64,000 nucleotides of DNA, taken from NCBI GenBank assembly GCA_023437225.1, contig JAEZGS010000024.1, positions 62,001 to 126,000 on the forward strand, in the 5' to 3' direction. Positions 23,044-32,050 of this stretch are shown here, piece after piece. Both the position numbers and the translations under genes were made by a program. Numbering within the stretch: position 1 is the first letter of the stretch; every line of letters begins with the position of its first letter. The notes under the pieces were generated by a model. That model saw nothing but the letters and a program-made list of their open reading frames with translations, was not told where the DNA came from and searched no databases. This stretch comes from Bacteroidota bacterium. GTDB taxonomy: Bacteria; Bacteroidota; Bacteroidia; Chitinophagales; Chitinophagaceae.

Positions 23044-25620
23044 TTACGCTGAATTCCTTCCGGCATTGATGATACCAAAAGAGCTGCGGATCACGAGTTT
23101 CTCATAGTTGTCTTTTGACGCGGGATCTGAGTGACCTTCTTCTATTTCCCTGATCTTTGCAATCGCATACTGTTGTATCGTAGTGAGCGGCAGTACTATA
23201 CGTTCCCTCATTTGGACAGATAGTTGTTCCACCGGATATTCTGACATCAATTCATTTCGACCCGTCAATTGAAAGATATATCGCTGCGTGAGTTCGTATT
23301 CGGCATAGATCATATTCCAGATCTCACCGTATTTCTCGTGTCGCGACAGATACTCCGTCAGTGGAAAGAAGCATTTCTTCATTGCCATCTCGCAATTTCC
23401 AACCAGTGTCCTAAAGAACATACTACGCTCATAAAATTCCTTGAGTTGTGCCCACTTGCCTTGTTTTTCGATTGCTTCGAAAGCAGTGCCTACACCGTAA
23501 TAACCGGTAACATTCTGTTTTAACTGGCTCCAAGCCCCCACAAAAGGAATTGCCCGAAGATCTTTGAGTGAAAGCTTAGAGCCCGCGCCACGCTTGGCAG
23601 GTCTGCTGCCGATATTGGTTTCGCTATAGAATTTAAGCGGACTAACATATGCGAGGTAGTCAAGAAAATGCGGGTGATCTTTCAGTTGTATATATGATGA
23701 ATAACTGATGTCTGCCAGTAGTTGCATCAGCTCTTCCTCCTGCTGTGTTAAGGTGCTTTCACGATGCGTAAGCAAATTGTTTGTTATACCAGCATTCAAC
23801 AATTGTTCAATTTGAAATTGTGCAGAATCAATTGTGCCAAAGTTGGAGCTTACCGTTTGACCCTGTATCGTTAATTGAATTTGCTGATTGGAAATGTTAT
23901 TGCCCATCGACGAATAGAACTTATGCGTCTTACCGCCACCACGCGCGGGAGGTCCGCCGCGACCGTCAAAAAACACTACATCAATATCGTATTGTCGTGA
24001 TATCCTGGTCAATGATTCTTTTGCTTTGTAAATACTCCAGTTGGCCATAAGATAACCACCGTCCTTCGTACCATCGGAAAACCCGAGCATGATCGTTTGA
24101 ATGTTCTTTCTTCTCTTAAGATGTTCGCGGTATGATGGGAGCTCATACAATTGTTTCATTGTGTCTGCAGCACGTTGCAGATCGTCGACTGTTTCGAACA
24201 ATGGCACAATATCAACACGCATTTCTTCCTTTGCCCATCCGCCAAGTACGAGTAATCCGTAAACTTCGATTACACTCAGAGGAGTTTCAGCATGACTGAT
24301 GATGTAGCGATTGCAGCCCTGTTCTCCATTATATTCCTGTATCTGTGCAATCACTTTTGCGCTTTCTATCGAGTCCTTAGCAATGTCACTTAATTCGCTG
24401 CTGTCAACTGGTTCCGTAATGGAGGTTAATATATCTATCCGTTCTTTCTCTGAAAGTGCCGAAAAATTATCCGGTAGTGCACTTGTCTTTTCTGCGATCT
24501 CTGCCAATACGTTGTGATGAATGGAACTGTCCTGCCTTACATCCAGTGACGCGAAATGCAAACCGAATACCTCGACCTTATTGATAAGGTTATCAATTAA
24601 GTGAAGGAAGAGGCCGTTGTGCTGGTAGATCAATATTTCGCGGATCTGAACAAGTGCTGTTAAGATCGTTTGTTTTTGAATGTTGGTGCGGTGGCCGGGA
24701 ATAAAGATGTTTTCGTATAATGAAGTTTCAAGTTCGCCAAGAATCTCTTCAATGCCTTTGAACGTAAGCCTGCGCTTAAGTTTTCGGATCTCAAGATAAT
24801 AGCATTTTATGATTGATCCGCGGAGTGCATTGGCAACACGAAGTGTCGTTTCTGCTGTTACATTGGGATTGCCGTCACGATCGCCACCAGGCCAGAATCC
24901 CATTGTTATTACCGGATTGTCTGAACTAATTGCTTCCTGGAATTGATTCTTTATAAATGACAGGATCCTGCCTGCTGCGTAGTAGAACACGTTCTCAAGA
25001 TACCAGATAAGACTGATCGCCTCGTCGTAAGGAGTAGGCTTCTTCTTTTTGAAAAATGGTGTTTTTCCAAGTTGCTGCAAATACATGTTTACCTGGCTGG
25101 CATTGTTTTCCAGCAATGCCTTACTAAGATCGTTTATGATTCCAAGTACAGGTCCGGGATAAAACTGCGTGGGATGCGCGGTAAGTACCAGTCTTATCGC
25201 AAAGTGTTTCAACTTGTCGCGCAGCTCTTCCTGCAATCCACCCTGTAATATTTCAGATTCCAGATGCTTAAGTGTTCCCACACCATTGATATCGTTCACC
25301 TCACGAAAAGCAGCGTCTTCCAATGCATCGAACAACACAACCTGGCGCTCCGTATATTGGATGAATCGAAACAGTATATCGATTTTTTCACGCTCCGTAG
25401 TATACGATGTATGTTTTTGAAAGAAGTCCTCAAGTATTTGCAAGGGACTTAGTTTTTTCTTGTAACCTTCTTCGCAAATATTTAATAAGAGTGATAATAA
25501 GATACCAGTCTTTTCTATGCGATGAAACGGTAGCGATGTAAACAGGCTGTTATATAATTGAAACTTTATTCCAACATAATTCTTGAACTGCTGCAACGCA
25601 CGAGATGATTGATGATCCAT
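23044..25620 (-). CDS. ppc: phosphoenolpyruvate carboxylase
   Basis: Carboxylates PEP to oxaloacetate, feeding aspartate and so the Thr/Met/Ile pathways encoded alongside. The catalytic histidine is His149 in RLVLTAHPTQ. GFWPGGDRDGNPNVTAET and FFDGRGGPPARGGGKTHKF are the other active-site signatures. At 858 residues it is near the usual length but divergent from the enteric enzyme. The C-terminus reads GIINAGRNSA instead of ending in the common NTG, a residue run that in other PEPCs reaches the active site. It is divergent from the thr operon. Confidence 0.93.
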   Translation of the reverse strand: MDHQSSRALQQFKNYVGIKFQLYNSLFTSLPFHRIEKTGILLSLLLNICEEGYKKKLSPLQILEDFFQKHTSYTTEREKIDILFRFIQYTERQVVLFDALEDAAFREVNDINGVGTLKHLESEILQGGLQEELRDKLKHFAIRLVLTAHPTQFYPGPVLGIINDLSKALLENNASQVNMYLQQLGKTPFFKKKKPTPYDEAISLIWYLENVFYYAAGRILSFIKNQFQEAISSDNPVITMGFWPGGDRDGNPNVTAETTLRVANALRGSIIKCYYLEIRKLKRRLTFKGIEEILGELETSLYENIFIPGHRTNIQKQTILTALVQIREILIYQHNGLFLHLIDNLINKVEVFGLHFASLDVRQDSSIHHNVLAEIAEKTSALPDNFSALSEKERIDILTSITEPVDSSELSDIAKDSIESAKVIAQIQEYNGEQGCNRYIISHAETPLSVIEVYGLLVLGGWAKEEMRVDIVPLFETVDDLQRAADTMKQLYELPSYREHLKRRKNIQTIMLGFSDGTKDGGYLMANWSIYKAKESLTRISRQYDIDVVFFDGRGGPPARGGGKTHKFYSSMGNNISNQQIQLTIQGQTVSSNFGTIDSAQFQIEQLLNAGITNNLLTHRESTLTQQEEELMQLLADISYSSYIQLKDHPHFLDYLAYVSPLKFYSETNIGSRPAKRGAGSKLSLKDLRAIPFVGAWSQLKQNVTGYYGVGTAFEAIEKQGKWAQLKEFYERSMFFRTLVGNCEMAMKKCFFPLTEYLSRHEKYGEIWNMIYAEYELTQRYIFQLTGRNELMSEYPVEQLSVQMRERIVLPLTTIQQYAIAKIREIEEGHSDPASKDNYEKLVIRSSFGIINAGRNSA

Positions 25621-25747
25621 GTAATTAACGAATGTTAGTTATGAGTAACGACAAGCAGCAAACGGGCAATGAAAATAATTCATTTTATCTAATTATTATT
25701 AACGGTTATTAGAATTGAAGTGAATTACCTATCTTAGTTTTTCTTAA

Positions 25748-25858
25748 GTGGACAACAAAGTTAATCATATCATCTCTGCCTTCACTGTAACAAATGTTAC
25801 AGGGTCCTCTATTGTTGCCGGGTCCACCATTATCACAACAATTATTACAACCCGTTAA
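25748..25858 (+). CDS. putative thr operon leader peptide ending STIITTIITTR
   Basis: A 36-codon frame starts at GTG 25748, directly after an in-frame TAA, and ends at TAA 25856-25858, 102 bases before thrA. The last eleven residues, STIITTIITTR, contain five Thr and four Ile codons, closely resembling the Thr/Ile-rich leader of the enteric thr operon. A perfect 7-base hairpin (ACAACCC/GGGTTGT, 25847-25865) overlaps the last Thr codons and the stop. I find no U-tract terminator between here and thrA, so the switching step may differ from the enteric one. Translation from GTG is inferred; no other canonical start exists in this frame. Confidence 0.75.
   Translation: MDNKVNHIISAFTVTNVTGSSIVAGSTIITTIITTR
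25785..25802. promoter_or_regulatory. palindrome within the thr leader
   Basis: CTGTAAC and GTTACAG form a perfect 7-base inverted repeat around AAAT. It may be an RNA hairpin of the leader or a DNA operator. Confidence 0.35.
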
Positions 25859-25865
25859 GGGTTGT
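25847..25865 (+). promoter_or_regulatory. hairpin at the end of the thr leader peptide
   Basis: ACAACCC pairs perfectly with GGGTTGT around GTTAA, which contains the leader stop codon. It is followed by TTCAATATC, not by a U tract. Confidence 0.55.
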
Positions 25866-25960
25866 TCAATATCATATAATCCACATGGGCCCCTGGGCTA
25901 TAGTATCACGAAGGAAACGTATGTCAGCGACAATCAACAATAATAAATTCTCAATTAAGT

Positions 25961-28405
25961 ATGCAGGTCTTAAAGTTTGGAGGTAGTTCAGTTGCAAATG
26001 CAGAGAACATTCAACGTGTAATAACTATTGTAAAAGAAGCGGAAAGAAAAGAACGCACAGCAGTGGTTGTATCAGCTCTCGGAGGCATCACCGATTCATT
26101 GCTTCAATGTGCAACACTTGCAGCATCTGCAGACGAAACGTATAAGCAGGTAATCAAAAGTATTGAGCAAAGGCATCTTGAAACAGTGAAGCAACTTATA
26201 CCGGTAAATACTCAAAGCAGCTTTCTCAGTATGGTGATGAAATTGTGTAACGAGATAGAAGACGTTTGCAATGGCGTTTATTTGCTTGGCGAGTTATCTG
26301 CGCGAACCTGTGATCGCATCGTTGGTTTTGGTGAGCTGATCTCCTCAAAAATAATTTCGGCGGCGCTTACGGCTGCAGGTCTTGACAACGAATGGAAGGA
26401 CGCACGCGATCTGATACTTACCGATATCAATTATCAGAATGCTTCGGTAAAGTTTGCTGAAACAAATGCTTCTATTCGCGAACACTTTATAAGCAGCACC
26501 TCAAATCTGACGATTGTTCCAGGCTTTATTGCACGTTCAGAGGCTGGCGTCCCCTCGACGCTTGGCAGGGGAGGCTCCGATTATACTGCTTCAATACTAG
26601 CCGCGGCACTTAATGCTTCAGTACTTGAAATCTGGACTGATGTTTCAGGCTTGATGACTGCCGATCCGCGATTTGTGACTAACGCAAAAATTGTGACCCA
26701 CATCTCATACCAGGAGGCAATGGAACTTTCTCACTTCGGCGCGAAGGTTATTTATCCGCCTACAATGCAGCCGGTAATGAATAGTGGCATACCGGTATGG
26801 ATCAAAAATACTTTTGCGCCCTTCGACAAAGGAACCAGGATCGACAAGGAGGCTGAATCCAATCATCACGCAGTGCGCGGAATATCGAGCATCAATCGTA
26901 TTGCACTGCTTGGTCTTGAGGGAAGCGGCATGGTTGGCATACCCGGCTTCTCACGGCGGTTGTTTGAGGCGCTCGCTAATGAACGCATCAATGTCATATT
27001 GATAACCCAGAGTTCTTCGGAACATTCGATCTGTGTAGGAATAGATGAGATGCATGCCTCCATTGCGAAGTCGGCTGTTGATAAAACTTTTGAAAGAGAG
27101 ATATCAACAGGGATGGTGGAGCCGCTGATCGTTGAAACGGGTCTTGCGGTTGTAGCGGTTGTAGGTGACCAGATGAAAAGTCATCCTGGTATTGCGGGAA
27201 AAATGTTTGGTGCACTCGGACGAAATGGTGTAAATGTTCGGGCGATCGCGCAGGGATCATCCGAGCGTAATATATCTTCAGTGATCGCATCGAAAGATGT
27301 AAAGAAAGCTTTAAATGTGCTGCACGAGGAATTTTTTGAAACAACCTACAAGCAACTTAACCTCTTCATCGCTGGCACAGGTAATGTAGGCGGCAGACTG
27401 ATCGCGCAGTTAAAACAACAGCAACAATATTTATCAGATAATCTCCGCTTGCAGGTCCGTGTCATTGCTCTCGCAAATAGTCGGAAGATGACTTTCAATG
27501 AAGAAGGCATAAACCTCAATGATTGGCAGAGCGCAGTTGAACATGGCTCGGAGATGCGTCTTGAAGAATTTGTTCAAATGATATGCAGCCGCAATTTACG
27601 CAACAGCGTTTTCGTAGATGTTACAGCGAATGCTTCAGTGGCAAAAGTGTATCCTTTGCTGCTGCAGAAAAGTATATCTGTTGTAGCATGCAATAAGATC
27701 GCATGTTCATCATCCTTTTCATATTATCGTGAATTGAAAGATCTCGCTCGTGAATACAACTGTCAGTTCCTTTTTGAAACGAATGTAGGCGCGGGGTTGC
27801 CAATAATTGGCACTTTAAATGACCTTATGCGAAGTGGTGATCGCATCAACAGGATCGAAGCAGTATTAAGTGGTACTCTCAATTTCGTTTTCAATAATTA
27901 TAACGGCGAAAGAAGCTTTGCAGATGTTGTGAAACAGGCGCAGGATGAAGGATATACCGAACCCGATCCGCGACTTGATCTTGGAGGTACGGACGTTATG
28001 CGAAAGATCATGATCCTTGCACGCGAAGCGGGTGAACAAATTGAAATGGAACAAATTTCGAACACGTCGTTCATGCCTGAATCCTGCATGCAGGGCTCCG
28101 TGCAGGATTTTTATGAGGAGATGAAAAAACATGAATCACATTTCAGGCAACTTTACGAAAGTGCAGCTGGTAATGGAAACAAGTTAAAATTCGTTGCACG
28201 CTTCAATGATGGTAAAGCTGAAGTTGGACTGCAGCAAATACCCCCTCAGAGTGATTTCTATCATTTGTATGGCAAAGACAACGTGGTATTGTTTTATACA
28301 GAACGATACCCGATGCAACCGATGGTTGTAAAGGGTGCCGGTGCTGGGGCCGACGTAACCGCATCAGGTGTTTTTGCTGATATCATTCGTGCAGGAAGAA
28401 TCTAA
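25961..28405 (+). CDS. thrA: bifunctional aspartokinase / homoserine dehydrogenase I
   Basis: Catalyses the first and third steps from aspartate to threonine. Residues 1 to about 300 are the kinase (KFGGSSVANAENI; FIARSEAGVPSTLGRGGSDYTASI). Two ACT domains follow around 310-450 (GMVGIPGFSRRLFEAL; HPGIAGKMFGALGRNGVNVRAIAQGSSERNIS) and are the expected site of threonine feedback. The homoserine dehydrogenase begins near 465 (LNLFIAGTGNVGGRLIAQL) with VDVTANASVA and EAVLSGTLNFVFNNY. It has 814 residues, full length. thrB follows after 9 bases. The next enzyme needed, aspartate-semialdehyde dehydrogenase, is not in this window. Confidence 0.96.
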   Translation: MQVLKFGGSSVANAENIQRVITIVKEAERKERTAVVVSALGGITDSLLQCATLAASADETYKQVIKSIEQRHLETVKQLIPVNTQSSFLSMVMKLCNEIEDVCNGVYLLGELSARTCDRIVGFGELISSKIISAALTAAGLDNEWKDARDLILTDINYQNASVKFAETNASIREHFISSTSNLTIVPGFIARSEAGVPSTLGRGGSDYTASILAAALNASVLEIWTDVSGLMTADPRFVTNAKIVTHISYQEAMELSHFGAKVIYPPTMQPVMNSGIPVWIKNTFAPFDKGTRIDKEAESNHHAVRGISSINRIALLGLEGSGMVGIPGFSRRLFEALANERINVILITQSSSEHSICVGIDEMHASIAKSAVDKTFEREISTGMVEPLIVETGLAVVAVVGDQMKSHPGIAGKMFGALGRNGVNVRAIAQGSSERNISSVIASKDVKKALNVLHEEFFETTYKQLNLFIAGTGNVGGRLIAQLKQQQQYLSDNLRLQVRVIALANSRKMTFNEEGINLNDWQSAVEHGSEMRLEEFVQMICSRNLRNSVFVDVTANASVAKVYPLLLQKSISVVACNKIACSSSFSYYRELKDLAREYNCQFLFETNVGAGLPIIGTLNDLMRSGDRINRIEAVLSGTLNFVFNNYNGERSFADVVKQAQDEGYTEPDPRLDLGGTDVMRKIMILAREAGEQIEMEQISNTSFMPESCMQGSVQDFYEEMKKHESHFRQLYESAAGNGNKLKFVARFNDGKAEVGLQQIPPQSDFYHLYGKDNVVLFYTERYPMQPMVVKGAGAGADVTASGVFADIIRAGRI

Positions 28406-28414
28406 CCTCCAATC

Positions 28415-29347
28415 TTGAACATGAATTCTATAACCGTTCACTCACCGGCTTCTGTTGCCAACATTGTATGCGGCTTCGATATACTTGGTATGGCGCTGTC
28501 TGATCCTTACGACGTAATGACTTTATCGCTACGGCAAGATGGTGAAATAAGAATTAAGCATACCGACAACTTCAACTTGCCGGTTGACCCTGCGAGAAAT
28601 GTTGTTGGTGCAGCCTTACAGGCCATGCAACTAGAATTAGAGCCGGGTATTGGTTTTGATGTGATCGTTGAAAAACAGATCATGCCGGGGAGCGGCCTTG
28701 GTTCGAGCGCCGCAGGCTCTGCAGGTGCTGTCGTTGCTGCAAATAAATTGCTTCGAGAACCATTCAATAACCATGACCTTGTTCGCTTTGCGATGGCCGG
28801 TGAAAAACTGGCCAGTGGAGTGAAACATGCAGATAATATCGCACCCTGTATTTATGGAGGCATCACATTGATTCGATCAATATTCCCGTTAGACATAGTA
28901 CCCGTTACCCCTCCGTCACTATACGTTACCGCAGTGCATCCACAGATCGAAGTAAAGACTTCTGACGCAAGGCAGATACTTCGCAAAGAAGTTCAGTTAA
29001 AAGATGCAATAAGGCAATGGGGAAATATTGCTGGACTTGTTGCCGGGTTGCTCAAAGGAGATTATGCTCTCATAGGGCGATCTCTTGAAGACGTGATCAT
29101 CGAACCGGTGCGAAGTGTGTTGATACCAGGCTTTGATAAGATAAAACAGGAATGCAAAGCGCAGGGAGCATTGGGCGGTGGTATATCTGGCTCTGGTCCT
29201 TCCATCTTCATGCTTTCAGAAGATCAAAATACGGCGTTGCGCGTGAGCCGCATCATGCAAGACGTTTACCATGATTTGCAGATCGACCAAAGAACATACG
29301 TAACCACAATCAACACAGAAGGAGTTAAAGTAATCTCATCAAACTAA
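28415..29347 (+). CDS. thrB: homoserine kinase
   Basis: GHMP-family kinase that phosphorylates homoserine with ATP. The N-terminal strand ITVHSPASVANIVCGFDILGMAL is typical. The phosphate-binding loop is MPGSGLGSSAAGSAGA near residues 89-103, and the C-terminal motif is GGGISGSGPSIFML. It has 310 residues, the usual length. I use the ATG at 28415, giving MNMNSITVHSPAS; Met3 would also be possible. It sits 9 bases after thrA and 5 bases before thrC, a tight operon. Confidence 0.95.
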   Translation: MNMNSITVHSPASVANIVCGFDILGMALSDPYDVMTLSLRQDGEIRIKHTDNFNLPVDPARNVVGAALQAMQLELEPGIGFDVIVEKQIMPGSGLGSSAAGSAGAVVAANKLLREPFNNHDLVRFAMAGEKLASGVKHADNIAPCIYGGITLIRSIFPLDIVPVTPPSLYVTAVHPQIEVKTSDARQILRKEVQLKDAIRQWGNIAGLVAGLLKGDYALIGRSLEDVIIEPVRSVLIPGFDKIKQECKAQGALGGGISGSGPSIFMLSEDQNTALRVSRIMQDVYHDLQIDQRTYVTTINTEGVKVISSN

Positions 29348-29352
29348 CAGAC

Positions 29353-30642
29353 ATGAATTATTTCAGTACCAACAGGAAATCACCTTCTGCTAACTTTATG
29401 GAAGCCACTATAAGAGGACAGGCACCTGATGGAGGCCTGTACTTTCCTGAATTTATTCCCTCATTAAGTCCCCAACTCGCTTCCTCATTTCGCACTTTGT
29501 CGAGGGCTGAAATAGGATTTGAAGTAATCAAGCCATATGTTGGCAACACAATTCCGGAAGCAGATTTATTTCGGATTGTGGAAGAAACAGTCGACTTTGA
29601 ATTTCCACTGGTAAATGTGGCTGATGGCCTTTACACGTTGGAATTATTTCACGGACCTACACTTGCGTTCAAAGACGTTGGCGCCAGGTTCATGAGCCGT
29701 TGCCTGGGTTACTTCTCAAGAAATCATTCACAAAAAGTAGTGGTGTTGGTTGCAACATCCGGAGATACCGGCGGTGCAGTAGCAAGCGGCTTTTATGATG
29801 TTGCCGGAGTGGATGTGATCATCTTGTACCCGTCAGGTAAAGTAAGCTCGGTGCAGGAAAAGCAGCTCACAACACTCGGAAAAAACGTTCGGGCTGTAGA
29901 AGTGTTAGGTAATTTTGACGACTGTCAGCAACTGGTAAAAACCGCATTTGCAGATAAGGACCTAAACGAAAAACTGTTTCTTACGTCAGCGAATTCCATC
30001 AATGTAGCAAGATGGTTGCCACAACAATTTTATTATTTCTTTGCTTCCCAGCAGTGGCCGTTTAAATCACCACCAGTGATCAGCGTTCCAAGCGGAAATT
30101 TTGGAAACATTTGTGCGGGGCTGCTAGCGCATCGATCCGGTTTGCCGGTAGATCATTTCGTTGCTGCATGTAATGCGAATGATGTGGTGCCACGTTTCTT
30201 CGACAATCAGCAATTCGAGCCAAAGCCGGCAGTTGCAACAATTTCAAACGCAATGGATGTGGGTGATCCAAGTAATTTTGTCCGGATCCTGGAATTGTTT
30301 CATCATCATTTTCCGGATCTAAATAACTCAGTATCGAGTTATAGTTTCAAAGATGATGAAACCAGGGAAGAAATCAGCAGCGTGTATCAGAACGAAAAGT
30401 ATCTTTTAGATCCTCACGGCGCTGTAGGACTCTTAGGCTTGAAAAAATATTTGAGAGAGTCGGGAAAAACCGAAGGCTATTTCCTTGAAACTGCACACCC
30501 TGTAAAGTTTTACGACGTCGTTGAACCAGTGATAAAAGAGAAGGTGCCAATACCGTTGTCTATCCAAACAATATTACCGCTTCAGAAAACTTCAACGGTC
30601 ATTGAAGCCAGGTATGAGGAGCTGAAGAAAATAATATGCTAA
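29353..30642 (+). CDS. thrC: threonine synthase
   Basis: PLP enzyme that converts phosphohomoserine to threonine. The N-terminus MNYFSTNRKSPSANFMEA and the lysine motif GPTLAFKDVGARFM (Lys107) identify it. ATSGDTGGAVASGF binds the phosphate and VPSGNFGNICAG is the PLP phosphate loop. It has 429 residues, as in the short bacterial class. The last residues (IC) and the stop lie in the first unit of an octamer array. It is last in thrABC. The threonine produced is the substrate of IlvA at 11915. Confidence 0.95.
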   Translation: MNYFSTNRKSPSANFMEATIRGQAPDGGLYFPEFIPSLSPQLASSFRTLSRAEIGFEVIKPYVGNTIPEADLFRIVEETVDFEFPLVNVADGLYTLELFHGPTLAFKDVGARFMSRCLGYFSRNHSQKVVVLVATSGDTGGAVASGFYDVAGVDVIILYPSGKVSSVQEKQLTTLGKNVRAVEVLGNFDDCQQLVKTAFADKDLNEKLFLTSANSINVARWLPQQFYYFFASQQWPFKSPPVISVPSGNFGNICAGLLAHRSGLPVDHFVAACNANDVVPRFFDNQQFEPKPAVATISNAMDVGDPSNFVRILELFHHHFPDLNNSVSSYSFKDDETREEISSVYQNEKYLLDPHGAVGLLGLKKYLRESGKTEGYFLETAHPVKFYDVVEPVIKEKVPIPLSIQTILPLQKTSTVIEARYEELKKIIC

Positions 30643-30712
30643 TGTGGTCAATGTGCTAATATGCTAATGTGGTGGACATGCTAATGTGGTCAATGTGCTG
30701 ATATGCTAATGA
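30637..30712 (+). repeat. TGCTAATG octamer array overlapping the thrC stop
   Basis: Units such as TGCTAATG, TGCTAATA and TGTGCTAA recur in the thrC sense orientation from the last codon to 30712. The TAA of the first unit is the thrC stop. Confidence 0.8.
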
Positions 30713-30717
30713 GGCCT

Positions 30718-30770
30718 ACAGCATTATGCGTTCAGCATTGTGCATTCTGCATTCTGACATCAGCACATTG
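30718..30770 (-). repeat. AATGCTGA heptamer-like array 3' of hom
   Basis: In the minus (hom) sense the units read CAGAATG, CAGAATG, CACAATG, CTGAACG, CATAATG, CTG at 7-base spacing. The same family follows the SPOR gene at 59671-59717. Confidence 0.65.
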
Positions 30771-30790
30771 ACCACAGTCGTCTATCTTCT

Positions 30791-32041
30791 TTAAATCACT
30801 CCGGCGAGTTCGAGGCTCTTCTTTTTCAGCTTTCTTATTTCCACATCTTCAATGATTGGATCCGGCGTCAAAATAAGAGAAGTATTGTTTTCTTTCCACC
30901 ATGTTTTTTCGCGCAGCTCGCTAAAAGCCATAACGCCTACAAGATATTTCCTGTCTTCATTTGCATGCCATTCTTCTATCCATTCAAGATTCTCCCTGGG
31001 AATATACTTCCAGTCATCAAAACTCAGATAAACTCTTACATAAAATTCATCGGTAAGTTCAAGAGGTTTATGATGATAGAGTTTTTTGTACTCATACCGA
31101 TATTGATATCTTAATGCAGAAATGTCGCTCAGTACAGCAGATGCTGTAGGAAAACTTCCCGCACCTTTTCCATAAAAGAATTGTTTGTCGGCAAATCCAC
31201 TTTCAATCACCACTCCGTTGTATTCATTTTTCACGAACGCCAGATGGTCTTCCTCTTTCACGAATTGCGGAAGTACAAATGCCGCAACTTTTCCATTATT
31301 CAACTTCTTAGCCTGCGCTACAAGTTTGATATGGTGATGCTTTTCTTTTGCAACCACTGCATCGCTTAGCTGAATGTTTTGAATTCCTGAAAACACAATC
31401 TTGTCGGGCTCAGTAAGCGCACCGTAGGCATGAGTGAGCAACAGTGTCCATTTATTAACCGCATCGTATCCTTCAACATCAAGCTTGGGATTGCTTTCAG
31501 CAAATCCAAGCTGCTGGGCCAATACCAGCGCCTGCTTGAAATCCAGTCGGTCTTCAAACATTTTGGTCAGGATGAAGTTGGTAGAACCATTTACTATCGC
31601 GCGAATAGAATGCAACAAGTCGTTGTCATAGTATTCCTCAAGATTTCTGATCACAGGAATGGAAGCGCATGCCGAAGCTTCGTAAAGAAATGGCTCACCC
31701 GTTTGCTGCTGCAATTCCAGCAATTCCTGTAAGTGCTCCGCGATCATCTTCTTACTTGCACTAACAACAGCCTTCTTATTTTTCAGTGCTGTTGAAACGA
31801 TCTCAAATGCGGCGTCTGCTTCATCTATAACTTCAACGATAACATTGATCTCTTCGTCATTCAATAATACCTGCCTGTCTGTGGTAAACAATTCAGCGGG
31901 TGCATTCCGCTTCTTATCCGGATTGCGAATGCAGATCTTTTTGATCGATGCCTTCAGCGATGGTGTTTGTTGCAATACTTTGTATAACCCTTCACCAACC
32001 ACCCCAAATCCAAATAAACCAATAGTCAATTCTTTATGCAT
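30791..32041 (-). CDS. hom: homoserine dehydrogenase (met operon copy)
   Basis: Monofunctional homoserine dehydrogenase: reduces aspartate semialdehyde to homoserine. The Rossmann start IGLFGFGVVGEGLYKVLQ is at residues 7-24. EASACASIPVIRNLEEY and the catalytic region IVNGSTNFILTKM with GFAESNPKLDVEGYDAVNK follow. It has 416 residues and no aspartokinase domain or clear C-terminal ACT domain. It is the last gene of metY-metX-hom, 9 bases after metX, so it should answer to the SAM riboswitch rather than to threonine. It gives the cell a second, methionine-dedicated supply of homoserine beside ThrA. Confidence 0.93.
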   Translation of the reverse strand: MHKELTIGLFGFGVVGEGLYKVLQQTPSLKASIKKICIRNPDKKRNAPAELFTTDRQVLLNDEEINVIVEVIDEADAAFEIVSTALKNKKAVVSASKKMIAEHLQELLELQQQTGEPFLYEASACASIPVIRNLEEYYDNDLLHSIRAIVNGSTNFILTKMFEDRLDFKQALVLAQQLGFAESNPKLDVEGYDAVNKWTLLLTHAYGALTEPDKIVFSGIQNIQLSDAVVAKEKHHHIKLVAQAKKLNNGKVAAFVLPQFVKEEDHLAFVKNEYNGVVIESGFADKQFFYGKGAGSFPTASAVLSDISALRYQYRYEYKKLYHHKPLELTDEFYVRVYLSFDDWKYIPRENLEWIEEWHANEDRKYLVGVMAFSELREKTWWKENNTSLILTPDPIIEDVEIRKLKKKSLELAGVI

Positions 32042-32050
32042 GTGTTCTGT

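Noticed and set aside
25859..25960. Intrinsic terminator completing the thr attenuator
   Set aside because: The only good hairpin (25847-25865) lacks a U tract, and the GGGCCCC region at 25887 gives only a four-pair stem. No terminator is claimed.
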